Counted from the stretch's first letter, positions 1 to 9,953 are shown. The stretch: DNA of 64,000 nt from Synechococcus sp. KORDI-100 (GCF_000737535.1 NZ_CP006269.1:2418001-2482000); one strand, 5' to 3'. Notes: a model not told the origin generated them from the sequence alone. Numbers and translations are program-made.

Positions 1-2
1 CA

Positions 3-731
3 CAGGACATTGGTCTGGTGATCCATGCTCCAGAATTGTTTGCCGGGGACCATACCCTCGATCTTTGTACGGCTGACCAGAGCTACAGAACGCACTCCGT
101 GGCGGAGTTGCAGCGAGTCATCGACATTTCAAGGGATCTGCGGGAACGATTCCGTTGTTCAGAACCAGTCCTGCTCGTCACCAACGTGGGTGGTTTTTCC
201 GAACATCGTCATCTCGACCGAGCTGAGCGCATACCACTCCGCGAACGCCTGCTCGAAAGCCTGAAACAACTGAGCACACAGGGTGAAGTGGAAATCATCC
301 CTCAAACCATGCCACCCTTCCCATGGCATTTCGGGGGACAACGATTTCACAATCTCTTCGTTGACAGCGAGTTCATTGCCGACTTCTGCAAGGAACAGAA
401 CATGAGGGTTTGCCTCGATGCATCCCATTCCAAACTCGCTTGCAATCATCTGCACAGTCCGTTCCGCGAATTTCTTCGGGCGATCCTTCCCTACACAGCA
501 CATCTTCACCTCGCCGACGCCAAGGACGTCGACGGTGAAGGGCTGCAAATTCATGATGGCGAAATCGATTGGGTTCAGCTGTTTGAACTGGTGCAACGTC
601 ACTGTCCGAGAGCATCATTTATTCCTGAAATCTGGCAAGGTCACAAGAATGCGGGCGAAGGCGCCTGGCTGGCCCTCGAGCGCCTCGAAGAAAGCGCACG
701 CCAATCGCAAGCTGTTCCATTGGCTCATTGA
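3..731 (+). CDS. TIM-barrel sugar isomerase/epimerase-like protein, 3' part
   Basis: The reading frame is open from the first bases of the window, so the true start lies upstream; a GTG at 18 is available but sits inside what looks like a beta strand. The visible ~240 residues resemble the xylose-isomerase-like TIM barrel (AP endonuclease family 2 fold): an acidic strand end (VCLDASHSK), then HLHLADAKDVDGEG and a late FIPEIWQGH motif, the usual metal-binding His/Asp/Glu positions of this fold. The family covers sugar isomerases, epimerases and domains fused to NeuB-like sialic acid synthases. Being next to three sulfotransferases, a role in making a surface sugar is a reasonable inference, but the substrate cannot be read from the sequence. 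Confidence 0.7.
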   Translation, partial: QDIGLVIHAPELFAGDHTLDLCTADQSYRTHSVAELQRVIDISRDLRERFRCSEPVLLVTNVGGFSEHRHLDRAERIPLRERLLESLKQLSTQGEVEIIPQTMPPFPWHFGGQRFHNLFVDSEFIADFCKEQNMRVCLDASHSKLACNHLHSPFREFLRAILPYTAHLHLADAKDVDGEGLQIHDGEIDWVQLFELVQRHCPRASFIPEIWQGHKNAGEGAWLALERLEESARQSQAVPLAH

Positions 732-860
732 GGATGCCATGCGACTCTCAGCGCACCAATCAGATGCAGCGTTGAAAGACTTTTGCTTCAATCAACACTT
801 AACCCACACAAGGGTCGATACGGTATCCCTTCAAAACGCATTATCCAGAAATAAGTAGAC

Positions 861-1622
861 ATGTCCAGATCACGTCATTTCATACGCATCAAAGAACACA
901 ATCTGTTGTATGGAAGAGTCCCCAAAGTAGCCAATTCATCGATCAAAGCCGTGCTCTGCAGGCTGCTCAACCAGAAACCAATCAAATCCATTAAAACAAC
1001 ATCGGATCGTTTCTGGCGTGATTGCACTCACGAAGAGACGGAACTTCTCACACCCAATCAAGCACGAAAGCTGAGAAGCAGTCATTACAGTTTCAGCTTC
1101 GTGCGCAACCCTTTTGATCGGCTGGTCGCTGCTTACAACAACAAAGTGATCGAGATCGACGAACCACCATTGCCGATGCGACGCATGGGCGTTGTTCACA
1201 ACATGCCCTTCCAAGACTTTCTGAACATCCTGGCGGAAACCTCAACGGACAAATACGACGTTCACCTGATGCCCCAGTATCAGATTCTGCAATCCAATGA
1301 GCGACTGGTCCCGAAATTCATTGGCAGAATGGAACAAATGAATGATCACTGGAGAATTCTTCGTAAACGACTGCTTCGACGGGGCATACGCCTTGCCAAA
1401 GCCTTGCCGGAGAAGAATGTGAGACGCAGTGGTGATCGTAACTTGCATGCCTATTTCAGCCACTCAAGGTTGATCGATCAATTTCTTGAAATCTACGGCA
1501 AAGACGTGCAATTGTTCTATTCCGACGTCTCCATTGACACTCTCATTGCCAACTCATCCTTACCAACGATTCGTCCGTTGAAACCCAAAGAGGCTAATTC
1601 CGAGAATATCCTTCAGGCCTGA
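861..1622 (+). CDS. Sulfotransferase (Sulfotransfer_2 type), copy 1
   Basis: A 253-residue protein of the carbohydrate sulfotransferase group (PF03567-like). Near the N-terminus GRVPKVANSSIKA is the 5'-phosphosulfate-binding loop for PAPS, and FSFVRNPFDRLVAAYNNKV at about residues 78-96 is the 3'-phosphate-binding segment. The expected reaction is sulfate transfer from PAPS to a sugar hydroxyl. No signal peptide is visible, so it is probably cytoplasmic. The next sulfotransferase starts 2 nt after this gene, so the two are likely one operon. The gene at 2499 is a clear paralog with the same two motifs in the same places. The acceptor substrate is unknown. Confidence 0.85.
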   Translation: MSRSRHFIRIKEHNLLYGRVPKVANSSIKAVLCRLLNQKPIKSIKTTSDRFWRDCTHEETELLTPNQARKLRSSHYSFSFVRNPFDRLVAAYNNKVIEIDEPPLPMRRMGVVHNMPFQDFLNILAETSTDKYDVHLMPQYQILQSNERLVPKFIGRMEQMNDHWRILRKRLLRRGIRLAKALPEKNVRRSGDRNLHAYFSHSRLIDQFLEIYGKDVQLFYSDVSIDTLIANSSLPTIRPLKPKEANSENILQA

Positions 1623-1624
1623 GT

Positions 1625-2479
1625 ATGGAGCTATTGCAACCAATTAGCTCTCAGATGAGATCACTCGAGCTCCAAAAAAAGCTCAGAGAAAGCCTGGCAG
1701 GCAAACATGATCACCTGGCAAAAAGATACCAAAACTGCCTGCCAAATTTCATCGTGATTGGCGCGGCAAAATCAGCAACAACGAGCCTTGCGAAGGTTCT
1801 TTCAAGGCACCCAGACATCCACTTCAGCAGCGCCAAGGAACCAAAATTTTTTGGGCGAAATTATCTCAGAGGCTGGGATTGGTATGCACACTTTTTTGAA
1901 CGTGGTCGCGACCAACTGCTTCGCGGGGAAGCAAGCACAATGTATTCGTCCAGCAGCCGCGAATTTCAGTACACACCCCAACTCATCGCTCACCATCTTG
2001 GTTTAATTAAGTTGATCTATGTTGTGCGCCATCCAATGAAGAGAATTGCCTCCCATTGGCGGCATTATCGCGGAAGGTATCCTAACTGCCCTGAGTTCCA
2101 GGATATTTTGTGCAATAAATCCATGCGAAAACGAGTTGTAGAGACTTCTCTCTATCATCAACAACTCAAACGCTATCTTCATGTGTTTCCAAGCGATATC
2201 ATCCACTGCATGACATACGAAGAGCTGATCAGCCAACCCAGAAAAACACTTTCAGCAATGTTTTCCTTTCTTGGTGTGAAGGCAAAGCTCGGGAAAGTTT
2301 TACGAAAAGGCAAGATTCCAACAAAGAATATGGCAGGCACAAAGGGTCGGGTACTGGTTGATCCTCCCGTCTGGTCACCTCGACTCAAGCAGGAACTGCT
2401 CGACATCGTTCGACCTGATGCTGAATTGATGTTGCATCATATGGGTCGACCCTTGGACACCTGGGATTGGTCGCTTTAG
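1625..2479 (+). CDS. Sulfotransferase (Sulfotransfer_1 / NDST type)
   Basis: A 284-residue PAPS-dependent sulfotransferase of a different subfamily from its neighbours. FIVIGAAKSATTSLAKVL (about residues 40-57) is the 5'-phosphosulfate loop, with the TS pair typical of heparan N-sulfotransferase-like enzymes, and KEPKFFG follows as in that group. YVVRHPMKRIASHWRHY is the 3'-phosphate-binding region. It begins 2 nt after the upstream sulfotransferase stop, indicating translational linkage. Two sulfotransferase folds in one operon suggest successive sulfation of one glycan, which is inference. Confidence 0.85.
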   Translation: MELLQPISSQMRSLELQKKLRESLAGKHDHLAKRYQNCLPNFIVIGAAKSATTSLAKVLSRHPDIHFSSAKEPKFFGRNYLRGWDWYAHFFERGRDQLLRGEASTMYSSSSREFQYTPQLIAHHLGLIKLIYVVRHPMKRIASHWRHYRGRYPNCPEFQDILCNKSMRKRVVETSLYHQQLKRYLHVFPSDIIHCMTYEELISQPRKTLSAMFSFLGVKAKLGKVLRKGKIPTKNMAGTKGRVLVDPPVWSPRLKQELLDIVRPDAELMLHHMGRPLDTWDWSL

Positions 2480-2498
2480 CCATACCCATGCCAAAACC

Positions 2499-3251
2499 AT
2501 GAGCAGCCAGCACCATTTCATCCTGTTCAATCAGCTACCGCTGATTTATGGCCGTGTCCCCAAAGTTGCGAATACCTCGATTAAAGCAGCTCTTCATCGG
2601 CTTCTTCAACAAGCACCGGAGAAAGGAGCACGCTCCACCACCGACGCCTTCTGGAGCAAAAGCACCCACGGTGAAACACGTTTGATTTCACCTCGAGAAG
2701 CACGATCGCTGCGTGGCTCTCACTTCAGCTTCAGTTTCGTCCGCAATCCCTTCGACCGCTTGGTCTCTGCTTACAACAACAAGGTCCTTGAACTCGACGA
2801 TGTGACTGGCCCGATGCATGCAATGGGCTTACGGCATGACATGCCATTTGGAGAGTTTCTACATCGCGTTGTGGAAACCCCAGATGAGCAGATGGATGTT
2901 CATCTGTTGCCTCAAACCAGCATTCTTTGTGTTGATGGCAAGCTGATTCCCTCGTTTGTCGGACAGATGGAACAGATGCAAAGCCACTGGATGTCACTAC
3001 AACGACGACTTCGCCGCGAAAGACTTCCAAACCTGGGTGCAATTCCAAGCAAAAATGTAAGGCGAGGCGACAAACGGGATGACCTGCGTGAACTTTTCTC
3101 AGACCCTGGCCTTGTCCACTTGGTGATCGAGCGCTATGGCGATGATATTTCGACTTTTTATTCAAAAAGCGACGTGCAGCAATTAATTTCAGGCGAACCT
3201 TTACCGCTCTACCCGCCAATTGAACCATCTGTAGCGGGCTGCGTCTTTTAA
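2499..3251 (+). CDS. Sulfotransferase (Sulfotransfer_2 type), copy 2
   Basis: A 250-residue paralog of the gene at 861. Both share LIYGRVPKVAN(S/T)SIKA, a Thr-rich stretch before an HxET segment, FSFVRNPFDRLV(A/S)AYNNKV, and a C-terminal YG-D--FYS motif. The DNA has diverged, so the duplication is not recent. It starts 19 nt after the preceding sulfotransferase and closes the three-gene cluster. Predicted cytoplasmic PAPS-dependent carbohydrate sulfotransferase; acceptor unknown. Confidence 0.85.
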   Translation: MSSQHHFILFNQLPLIYGRVPKVANTSIKAALHRLLQQAPEKGARSTTDAFWSKSTHGETRLISPREARSLRGSHFSFSFVRNPFDRLVSAYNNKVLELDDVTGPMHAMGLRHDMPFGEFLHRVVETPDEQMDVHLLPQTSILCVDGKLIPSFVGQMEQMQSHWMSLQRRLRRERLPNLGAIPSKNVRRGDKRDDLRELFSDPGLVHLVIERYGDDISTFYSKSDVQQLISGEPLPLYPPIEPSVAGCVF

Positions 3252-3275
3252 AGTGAAAGGATTGGCGCAATAACC

Positions 3276-3482
3276 ATGGACTTCGTTTTAAAGCACCATT
3301 TTCTCGACAGTCACACCGACATCATTGCCACGTTTCATGACGTCATTCATGCTGTAAAACTTCTGGAAAAATGCGTCAAAGATGGGAAAAGCGCAAATGA
3401 CGAAGATGCGATTGAGCTGATCGCTACAAACCATGAAAACATCACGATTCGAATCCATTATCACGAATTCGAAAGCAGTTAA
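3276..3482 (+). CDS. Small hypothetical protein, 68 aa
   Basis: A 68-residue acidic, histidine-rich, mostly helical protein with no recognisable domain. It starts with ATG 24 nt after the sulfotransferase cluster on the same strand, so it may be the last gene of that operon. There is no signal peptide or membrane segment. Function unknown. Confidence 0.5.
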   Translation: MDFVLKHHFLDSHTDIIATFHDVIHAVKLLEKCVKDGKSANDEDAIELIATNHENITIRIHYHEFESS

Positions 3483-4181
3483 ACCAAATCAGAGTCAACA
3501 TACCTGAAGATTGCCAGAAACCAATTGACTGACATGCAATAGTTCCCGAGCAGGGTCCAAGATAATAACTTCTTCACTCGTGATTAATGATCACGAGTGC
3601 ATGACAATTCTAGATCCTGTTGCTCCTTGGATCCAGGGGCCGGCGACTTCCACGGGCCCAGCCTCCAGCCCGGCAATTGTTTACGAAATCGACCTGTGCT
3701 GCAGTCAAATTGAATCCGGCCAAGCTGCATCACAGGACACGGACTTTGCCACGCCGCCTCTCGGAGGCGAGCATCCGGTGAGATGACACGATGCGTTCGC
3801 CAAACAACCTCTCCTTGACAATCAGCTGACCGTTCAAATGTTTTCCATCCAGGTCGCTTCATATCAGCTGATAATGCAGAATCCGTGCCGTGCATGAACA
3901 AGGGAAGGATCTGAAGAACGACCCAAACGATATGCATTTTCGTCGTCATATCAATGCATGACAATCATAACAAGATTCAAGAAAAGGGCGTTAAACAATT
4001 GGATTAAAGGGCAAGGAAGAATAACAGGCTCAATCTTTTGTTCAGTGAAGCTTTCGAGCCTAGAAAGTCTCTGCATCACATGATGATCGCTGTTCAAGCC
4101 ATACAGGACGGTGCCTTGTGCTGGAAGTTTTTTTAACCAATGCAGCTTGATGACGACCGTTAACCTGAATGCAGACAAGAA
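3483..4181. other. No supported gene
   Basis: About 700 bases with only short overlapping frames in both directions and no domain signal. A short self-complementary stretch (TCACTCGTGATTAATGATCACGAGTG, near 3575-3600) could form a hairpin after the sulfotransferase operon but has no following T-run. Confidence 0.5.
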
Positions 4182-4499
4182 TCATTCAACGGCGGCAGCG
4201 GCCTGAACAGATGGCCATAATGCTGCGAATTCAGCATCTGAAACAACAGCATTCACTTCGAACTGAATACCGAATCCCTGAATCCAAGGACCAAGATGTG
4301 CCCAAACCTTGCCGATATCACTGGCCTTGGCAATCGCGACTCCACTGCCGCTGATGGGTTCACAGACCCGATAAACCAATTCAAAACCATCGAATTGGTC
4401 TCCGGGGCAACCGGCGTTGATGTAGTCGGCAAACCCAGGACATGATGCCCATGAGCCTTCAACCGTGGGAAAGGTCCAGACAATGAGGTAATGCTGCAT
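4182..4499 (-). CDS. DUF3303-like small protein
   Basis: About 105 residues starting MQHYLIVWTFP. I chose this ATG over an upstream in-frame ATG because the N-terminal beta strand of the family begins here. The W-rich opening, the central GFELVYRVCEP segment and the later WAHLGPWIQGFGIQFEVNAV match the small ferredoxin-like-fold proteins annotated as DUF3303 in marine cyanobacteria. Function unknown. It sits alone, followed by a hydrolase on the same strand. Confidence 0.6.
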   Translation of the reverse strand: MQHYLIVWTFPTVEGSWASCPGFADYINAGCPGDQFDGFELVYRVCEPISGSGVAIAKASDIGKVWAHLGPWIQGFGIQFEVNAVVSDAEFAALWPSVQAAAAVE

Positions 4500-4647
4500 G
4501 ACCATGCTGTTTTCCTGCTTATAGCTGCAGCAAAACCTGATCAATGGTCAGTTCAGCGAATCAAGGCATGCCACCGATTGCATGGAGCCGTTTCATTCGA
4601 TTCATGACAAACTTGCTGACGTCAGCCAGATCAGATTCGTGGTTGAT

Positions 4648-6177
4648 TCATTGAAAATCCTGCTCAACCTTTGGGGCCTCATAAGGACAAACCACATCAA
4701 AGCTGGGGACCTCTGCGCTGAGCAAGTAGTCCTCCACCACGGAGCGAACACAGCTGGACTGCACACCAATCACTGTGCCGTGTTGTGAGCCGACGGTTTG
4801 AACAGTCCGCATGGAGGGGAAGGCTCTCGCCATGGCCATCGACCAGACCCAAGGGGTTGATCCGTCCCAACTGGAACCAACCACCAAACCTGAAACACGC
4901 ACGTTTGGGAAGGGAGCCCTGGGGACGGGATCCTGGGCTGGCACGTTGTCATAGCCGCTGCACAGTGCCAGGAAGTTGGCCCCTAAAGAACCTCCAAAAA
5001 CCGGAGCCTGAGAAACGATTCGCTCGAGCTGCTGCTGCTGACGCACGATCGAAGGTCGCTGCGGGAAGTCTTGACAGATCACGGCCGCAAATCCTGCGGC
5101 AGCATTTTTGTCGATCTCCGGGGAACGCAACAACGGATGTTCAAGCTGATCAATGGCAGCTGATTGCTCCGCTGGTGTGCCGAACAACGCATGATCAACG
5201 GTTTCGATCAGCGTGCGTGCAAAGGGACCCGAAATCATGTCGGGAAGACTCACGAAGTTCTGCAGAGGATCCAGAAGATCCCAACGGGTGTAAGCAGACC
5301 CATCCTTCAAGATGATTGGGCTCAACGCCAGACGATCGAGGGCACGGGCAAGTTTTGGTGCCAGATCGGGATAGAGAGCAAGAAAAAAGCGGGCGGCATC
5401 ATCTGGAGCCACTGATGAATCACTCAAACCGAACAGATCGATCCAGGGATCGACACTTCCATCCAGCACGAGAGCCCGAATCTTGTCCGGATACAGGGCT
5501 GCATACGTCGAACCGATCACTGTTCCATAAGAGACGCCCCAGTAGTTGAGCTTGCTGTCTCCGAGTGCTCCACGGAGTGCATCCAGGTCATGGACGGTCT
5601 CGACCGTTCCCATTGCTGTCACGAGATCGCGATTGGACTCGATACAGGCACGATTGACCTCTCCAAGTTCCTTTCTCCGTTGATCCAGCACCTGCTGCCA
5701 GTCGACTGGCCCTGTCGCTGGTCGCTGCACCGGACCCGCATTGCAACCGCTGAGGGCCGGCGAGGAGGCACCAAGTCCGCGGGGATCCCAGGTCACAAAA
5801 TCAAATGCCTTCCGTAACTCTTGGGGGATCAAAAAAGCATTACTGGCACTCGCCCCCCCCGGCTGTCCTGGGCCGCCTGGGTTGAAAAACAATGACCCCA
5901 GCCTCTGATCAGCAGATCCACTGGCCGGCAGCCGGTACACCGCGAGTTCAATCTGCGGACCGTCGCCCTTGTCGTTGCGCAACGGGCGCGGCAAGCGGGA
6001 GCATTCAAAACCGAGTTTGGCGGGAGCTCCGGATTGACAGGGCTGCCACTTAAGGGGCATGGCTTTTTGGTTGCTTTCAGTGTTTGCTGAAGCAACCTGG
6101 CCAACAGTGCTCAGAAGCACGAAAAGGATGGCGCATCGATCACGATTCCTCAAAGGAGAATTGCGCAGATGATGCAT
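4648..6177 (-). CDS. Exported alpha/beta hydrolase, TAP-like (tripeptidyl aminopeptidase type)
   Basis: A 509-residue hydrolase. The N-terminus has a basic start, a hydrophobic core (CAILFVLLSTVGQVASA) and a plausible signal-peptidase site, so it is probably secreted or periplasmic. LFFNPGGPGQPGG is the oxyanion-hole region, FVTWDPRGLGASSP follows, and GVSYGTVIGSTYA is the nucleophile elbow with Ser in a GxSxG context. A late GSSWDGSTPWVWS supplies the acid, and GSQHGTV near the C-terminus the catalytic His. Length and order match the SCO7095/TAP family of exopeptidases. Likely role: release of short peptides or ester hydrolysis outside the cytoplasm. Confidence 0.85.
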   Translation of the reverse strand: MHHLRNSPLRNRDRCAILFVLLSTVGQVASANTESNQKAMPLKWQPCQSGAPAKLGFECSRLPRPLRNDKGDGPQIELAVYRLPASGSADQRLGSLFFNPGGPGQPGGASASNAFLIPQELRKAFDFVTWDPRGLGASSPALSGCNAGPVQRPATGPVDWQQVLDQRRKELGEVNRACIESNRDLVTAMGTVETVHDLDALRGALGDSKLNYWGVSYGTVIGSTYAALYPDKIRALVLDGSVDPWIDLFGLSDSSVAPDDAARFFLALYPDLAPKLARALDRLALSPIILKDGSAYTRWDLLDPLQNFVSLPDMISGPFARTLIETVDHALFGTPAEQSAAIDQLEHPLLRSPEIDKNAAAGFAAVICQDFPQRPSIVRQQQQLERIVSQAPVFGGSLGANFLALCSGYDNVPAQDPVPRAPFPNVRVSGLVVGSSWDGSTPWVWSMAMARAFPSMRTVQTVGSQHGTVIGVQSSCVRSVVEDYLLSAEVPSFDVVCPYEAPKVEQDFQ

Positions 6178-6396
6178 ACGCTTGCAGAAAATCCAACGGT
6201 TCGGACATGAACGTCAGCACTCATGAATGGGGAGGACAGAGCTGATGGACTTTGTCATGCACGAAAGCGTTGAGATTGAAAGTCCTGCACGCTGAACACC
6301 AGTGCTTCGGCTGCGCCATCCAAAAGCACAACTCACCCGTGGGGTCGCGACTCAGATCAATCGGTCGCACCCCCCTCGCCAAACAAGAACCATCCA

Positions 6397-6669
6397 TCAG
6401 GCATCGACATAGGCATGGATCACCGTGGTCTCAATCACGTGTCCAGCTCCGGCGATCATCTCCTTGTTGTCTTCAAAGAGCTTTTGAGCAACACCAACAG
6501 GAGCTGTTTGGACAGCGCAGACCTTGGCAGGATCCTCTTTACTGACGCCTCGAAACAGTGATTGCACACCAGCATCTGCGTGCATCTTGGCCACATCGTC
6601 GCTGTCATAAATCGCAGCCCACTCAGCGAAGGGAACGCTCAGGCTGAATGTCCAGACCGTGGTTTCCAT
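6397..6669 (-). CDS. DUF3764-like small protein
   Basis: A 90-residue protein starting METTVWTFSLSVPFAEWAAIYDS. The opening, the central LFRGVSKEDPAKVCAV and the aromatic/acidic pattern match a short dimeric-barrel-like family common in marine Synechococcus (DUF3764). No catalytic residues can be assigned. It stands alone, with the neighbour at 6966 divergent. Confidence 0.65.
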   Translation of the reverse strand: METTVWTFSLSVPFAEWAAIYDSDDVAKMHADAGVQSLFRGVSKEDPAKVCAVQTAPVGVAQKLFEDNKEMIAGAGHVIETTVIHAYVDA

Positions 6670-6965
6670 GGGTTCAAAAAACTGCGGCGCGAGTCAAACA
6701 TCAAAAGCCGTGGTTGTCGGGAGCCTCTGTAACAGCGGGCGCGGACGATGAGACTGACCGCATCAAAGTCATCACCAATCATGCAAGGGAGGCTCAGAGC
6801 AAACAACACCTCAGAACAAGAGCAGCTGGACCTGAGAGACCAATACCGAGAGTGATGCAACCAGGCGGCGGGGCTGCCGGCGCAGGCATCATCAAGGAAT
6901 GAATCTTTGGATACCAGAATCGTGAACACCATCAGCAAGGATCAGGGCATTGATGACATCACCTG

Positions 6966-7307
6966 ATGGCTTCCAAGTTTTTCCACGTGCAACACGAGTT
7001 CCGCGCCGGGACCTCTCAGACATGGTGGAAAACAGCTCAAGCAGCAATGGCACCAGGCGGAGGCTGGGACGAGGCGGTCGCCAAAAATCTTGAAGCAGGG
7101 TTTTACAACCATGCGTTTTGCCCGATCGGGCCGGAGGGTCCAGCCTTTTGCATTTGGGAAGTTCGAGAAGACAACAGCGTTGAGGACTTTCAGTCCTTCA
7201 TCGATGGACCAATGGGTGTCAACTTCGGACTTAACGCTATGATGAATATCTGCCGAGAAATCAACGTTGATTTAGCTGGAAACACTCCTTATCCCAGAAA
7301 GTTTTGA
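6966..7307 (+). CDS. Conserved picocyanobacterial hypothetical protein
   Basis: A 113-residue soluble protein beginning MASKFFHVQHEFRAG. The aromatic, His-containing N-terminus, the FCPIGPEGPAFCIWEVRED segment and a C-terminal helix give a pattern like the other small alpha/beta-barrel proteins in this window (DUF3303 and DUF3764 types). It is divergent from the DUF3764-like gene. No function can be assigned. Confidence 0.6.
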   Translation: MASKFFHVQHEFRAGTSQTWWKTAQAAMAPGGGWDEAVAKNLEAGFYNHAFCPIGPEGPAFCIWEVREDNSVEDFQSFIDGPMGVNFGLNAMMNICREINVDLAGNTPYPRKF

Positions 7308-7527
7308 TCGACTATGAATGCTGTGCCACAGTTTCGGACAAATAAAATTAGGACCGCTTGGAATGGAATTTGATATCAATTGGATTGAAAATATAAATAT
7401 ATTTACGTAATTAGTAAATATATGGAAAATTAAATTTTAAAAACTAAATCGACAATGTAATACATAATCTTCATGAAAATTTGATTTCTGCAGGCGAATT
7501 GACCCAGCGCACTCACCAGGACGGAAA

Positions 7528-7656
7528 TCACTGATCGGATTGAGCCTTTTTGAGAACCGGGAGATCGGTTGGCTGTGCAAGCACGTAGAGCACTGCTGCT
7601 GAGAGGGCAACGGTCACAACGGCAACGGCCGCAAGGGCTGCGGTGTAGTCCGACAT
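7528..7656 (-). CDS. Single-pass small membrane protein, 42 aa
   Basis: A short frame on the minus strand from ATG at 7656 to TGA at 7528. It starts MSDYTAALAAVAVVTVALSA, continues with a hydrophobic helix to about residue 27, then a polar tail rich in Lys and Gln. The size and layout (short lumenal or periplasmic start, one helix, charged tail) resemble small thylakoid or stress-related membrane peptides, but it does not match a photosystem subunit I can name. Confidence 0.5.
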   Translation of the reverse strand: MSDYTAALAAVAVVTVALSAAVLYVLAQPTDLPVLKKAQSDQ

Positions 7657-7984
7657 GAAAAACTAGATTCAACTTTGCATAACTTAGTGCAAATGTGAAG
7701 GACTGTAAACAAGTCTTTTTGCTCAGCTGCGCGATCAAGGCTGGCTCGCAAACCAAAGCTTGCTGTGCAAACCCACGCTTGATGGCAAGAGCGACCTCAC
7801 CGTACAAAGCAATCTCGACCACGCCGGCTTGCGAGCCGCACACGACAGAGTCACTCGCGCATCGACTCACAAGACAACGCAATCTCAGCTGTTGTTGTCA
7901 GGATCCGAGGCATGGTCTGGATGGACACCGCATGGGGCAATCCGACGGTGGATAGTGGCACCGCATCCCATCAAGCATCAGTCC

Positions 7985-8401
7985 ATGTCCGCCCATCAAC
8001 CTGAGGTCTGCAATGTTCTCGGTGACTCGATCACACTTCAGCTCACAGCTGAGCAGACCGCAGGTCAGTACAGCGTTGTCGAGTTCGCAACACCCGGTGG
8101 TGTGGGCCAACCGCCCCACACCCATGCCTGGGATGAAACCTATCTGGTGCTCGAGGGGGCCCTGGACCTGAATCTGAACGGGGAATCCACCGTGATCAGC
8201 CCAGGGAGCTGCCACCAGGTCAAAGCAGGGACCGTGCATGCCCCGACACCAAGTGGCGATTTTTGCCGTTATGTCATGGTCGGCCTGCCAGGTGGTGTCG
8301 AAGAAGTCTTCAAAGCTCTGAAGAGCAACGAAGAACAACTGGGGGACATGGCCAAGGTTGTTGAGATCGTCACCAAGGCTGGCGTCACGATCGCGGCCTG
8401 A
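7985..8401 (+). CDS. Cupin-domain protein
   Basis: About 138 residues from ATG 7985. Longer in-frame starts exist upstream, but the upstream sequence is low-complexity and not cupin-like. The first cupin box is PPHTHAWDETYLVLEGALDL (HxH...E), and the second is around GSCHQVKAGTVHAPTPSG with the metal-ligand His, so metal binding is likely. Small single-domain cupins include sugar isomerases, dioxygenases and sensors; nothing here decides between them. Confidence 0.75.
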   Translation: MSAHQPEVCNVLGDSITLQLTAEQTAGQYSVVEFATPGGVGQPPHTHAWDETYLVLEGALDLNLNGESTVISPGSCHQVKAGTVHAPTPSGDFCRYVMVGLPGGVEEVFKALKSNEEQLGDMAKVVEIVTKAGVTIAA

Positions 8402-8722
8402 TCGGACGGTGAATCGTCAGTACAGCCGCAACATCGGCTGTGCTGACGACCTCTGCTGAAAAGGTCGGTGATCCACGCATCACAGACGACACGATTATGA
8501 CAAAACACCAGGAAGGGAGGTTGAAAATACTGACTTTTAAAAAGCACATTGACGGATGAATCAGGGCTTTTTAAGAAGGAGAATTGTTCGAACATTGCAG
8601 GACGCCAAACAATAGATAGACCTGTACTGGGGAGGTTTTTAGTCTTTTCTGAATCTTCCTGGTTCAATTTGTTGCTGCCTGGAGCTAAGATAGAAACTCA
8701 AGTAGATAGTTATCAAACCCAT
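8402..8722. other. No supported gene
   Basis: About 320 bases. The frame of the next gene stays open upstream to about 8549, but that part is not hydrophobic or conserved-looking. Nothing else is visible. Confidence 0.4.
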
Positions 8723-9184
8723 ATGGTCAGTCTCATCACCAAACGATTCAATCGTGCACTGATCATCATTCTTACGGTGTTGCGATGGTTACTTTGGATG
8801 GCCATCAGCATCAACATCGCCATTGAGGGTATTGAGCTCTTCCTTGCAAAAGATGTCAGCCATATTGCCATGTCCGCCATCTTTTTCTTGCTTGCCAACG
8901 TTCAGATTGGTCTAAGCCGCTTGCTTCTTAGTATGGAGGATTCTGAGTTGGCAGAACAATTTTTATTTATCTCATTCTTCATGATTTCAGCCGCTATCAT
9001 TGAAATTGTCGATCTTGGCCTGGATCGAGCCGTCACTCAACTCAGCACTGGCTCATTCATTGCAGCTTTTACGACCGTCTCGATTGTTGAATTCATTTCC
9101 GGCGTGGTGGCAACATTACTGGCCGGATACTCATTGGATCGCATGTTCGTTTCAATGAGAAGAAAAGTCTGGCAAATCTTATGA
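8723..9184 (+). CDS. Four-helix membrane protein, hypothetical
   Basis: A 153-residue protein from ATG 8723, which immediately precedes the first membrane helix. Four hydrophobic segments are visible (about residues 10-33, 45-65, 77-97 and 110-133), with acidic residues EGIELF and IVDLGLDR between helices. The pattern resembles small cyanobacterial integral membrane proteins of unknown role. No signature residues are recognised. Confidence 0.6.
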   Translation: MVSLITKRFNRALIIILTVLRWLLWMAISINIAIEGIELFLAKDVSHIAMSAIFFLLANVQIGLSRLLLSMEDSELAEQFLFISFFMISAAIIEIVDLGLDRAVTQLSTGSFIAAFTTVSIVEFISGVVATLLAGYSLDRMFVSMRRKVWQIL

Positions 9185-9728
9185 ATACTATGGTCACATG
9201 GTCCAGATTCTCAGCAAAACCCGCCCGAATCAAGAACCATCTAAAAGTTCAGACTTTCGAGCGCACATAATTGGTCGCTATCAACATAAGACACTCGAAA
9301 AACAATCGGCAATTCGCGCGGAAAGAACAAAATAAGCAGATCATAAATATCATCACTAGTGCAAACATTGGCAAGACAATGCCAGATCAATCCCAGAGTG
9401 TTACAGCTCTGAGCAATCAAATGATCACATCAATGAACGATCACACCAATGGCGTGCAAAAGAATTTCCTTGGTAGCCAGTTGAGAATCTTGAACGGGTG
9501 TTGCCAACGTTGAATTGGATCAAACTCACTTAAACCATCAATGTCATCGCAAAGACGCGCCAGCCCGAATACAGCTTGATCACCCAGGCATCATCCGCAC
9601 ATCAAGGGAAAATCCTGCGAAAATTCGATCGTGAGGCTGGTGGTCAAAAAGCACCTGTTCCTGTCCCAAACGATGGGCTCCCACCGCGATTGAACAGGTC
9701 CGGATCGGCAGCCGTGCAAAGTGGGTGG
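9185..9728. other. No supported gene
   Basis: About 540 bases with only weak, mutually overlapping frames. Confidence 0.4.
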
Positions 9729-9953
9729 ATGAAACAGCCCACTGCCCGGAGACTTCGTTCACTAAGGCTTGAGGCGCTGGCCCGTGATGACAGGGCTGTC
9801 GCAGAACTGAACGCGCGCATCTCCAACTCGCCCGACTACCTGGTGGAAGAGCTGATGAACACCCATGGATGGCCCGCCCATGAAGCTCTCTGCGCTGTTC
9901 AGCAACTGCAGGAGAAAGCCCTGCGCAACACAACTGAGCAGGCTGCTGCCTGA
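9729..9953 (+). CDS. Small helical hypothetical protein
   Basis: About 74 residues from the internal ATG at 9729 (MKQPTARRLRSLRLEALARDD). The frame is open further upstream to 9576, but that part reads as low-complexity. The protein is basic then acidic and almost entirely helical, with no known motif. Confidence 0.4.
   Translation: MKQPTARRLRSLRLEALARDDRAVAELNARISNSPDYLVEELMNTHGWPAHEALCAVQQLQEKALRNTTEQAAA

Noticed and set aside
3584-3964. A 126-codon minus-strand frame in the gap after the sulfotransferases
   Set aside because: No domain, unusual composition and competing plus-strand frame; it reads as non-coding.
6639-6938. A 99-codon minus-strand frame overlapping the start of the DUF3764-like gene
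   Set aside because: Different frame from a recognised gene and no conserved features; treated as chance.
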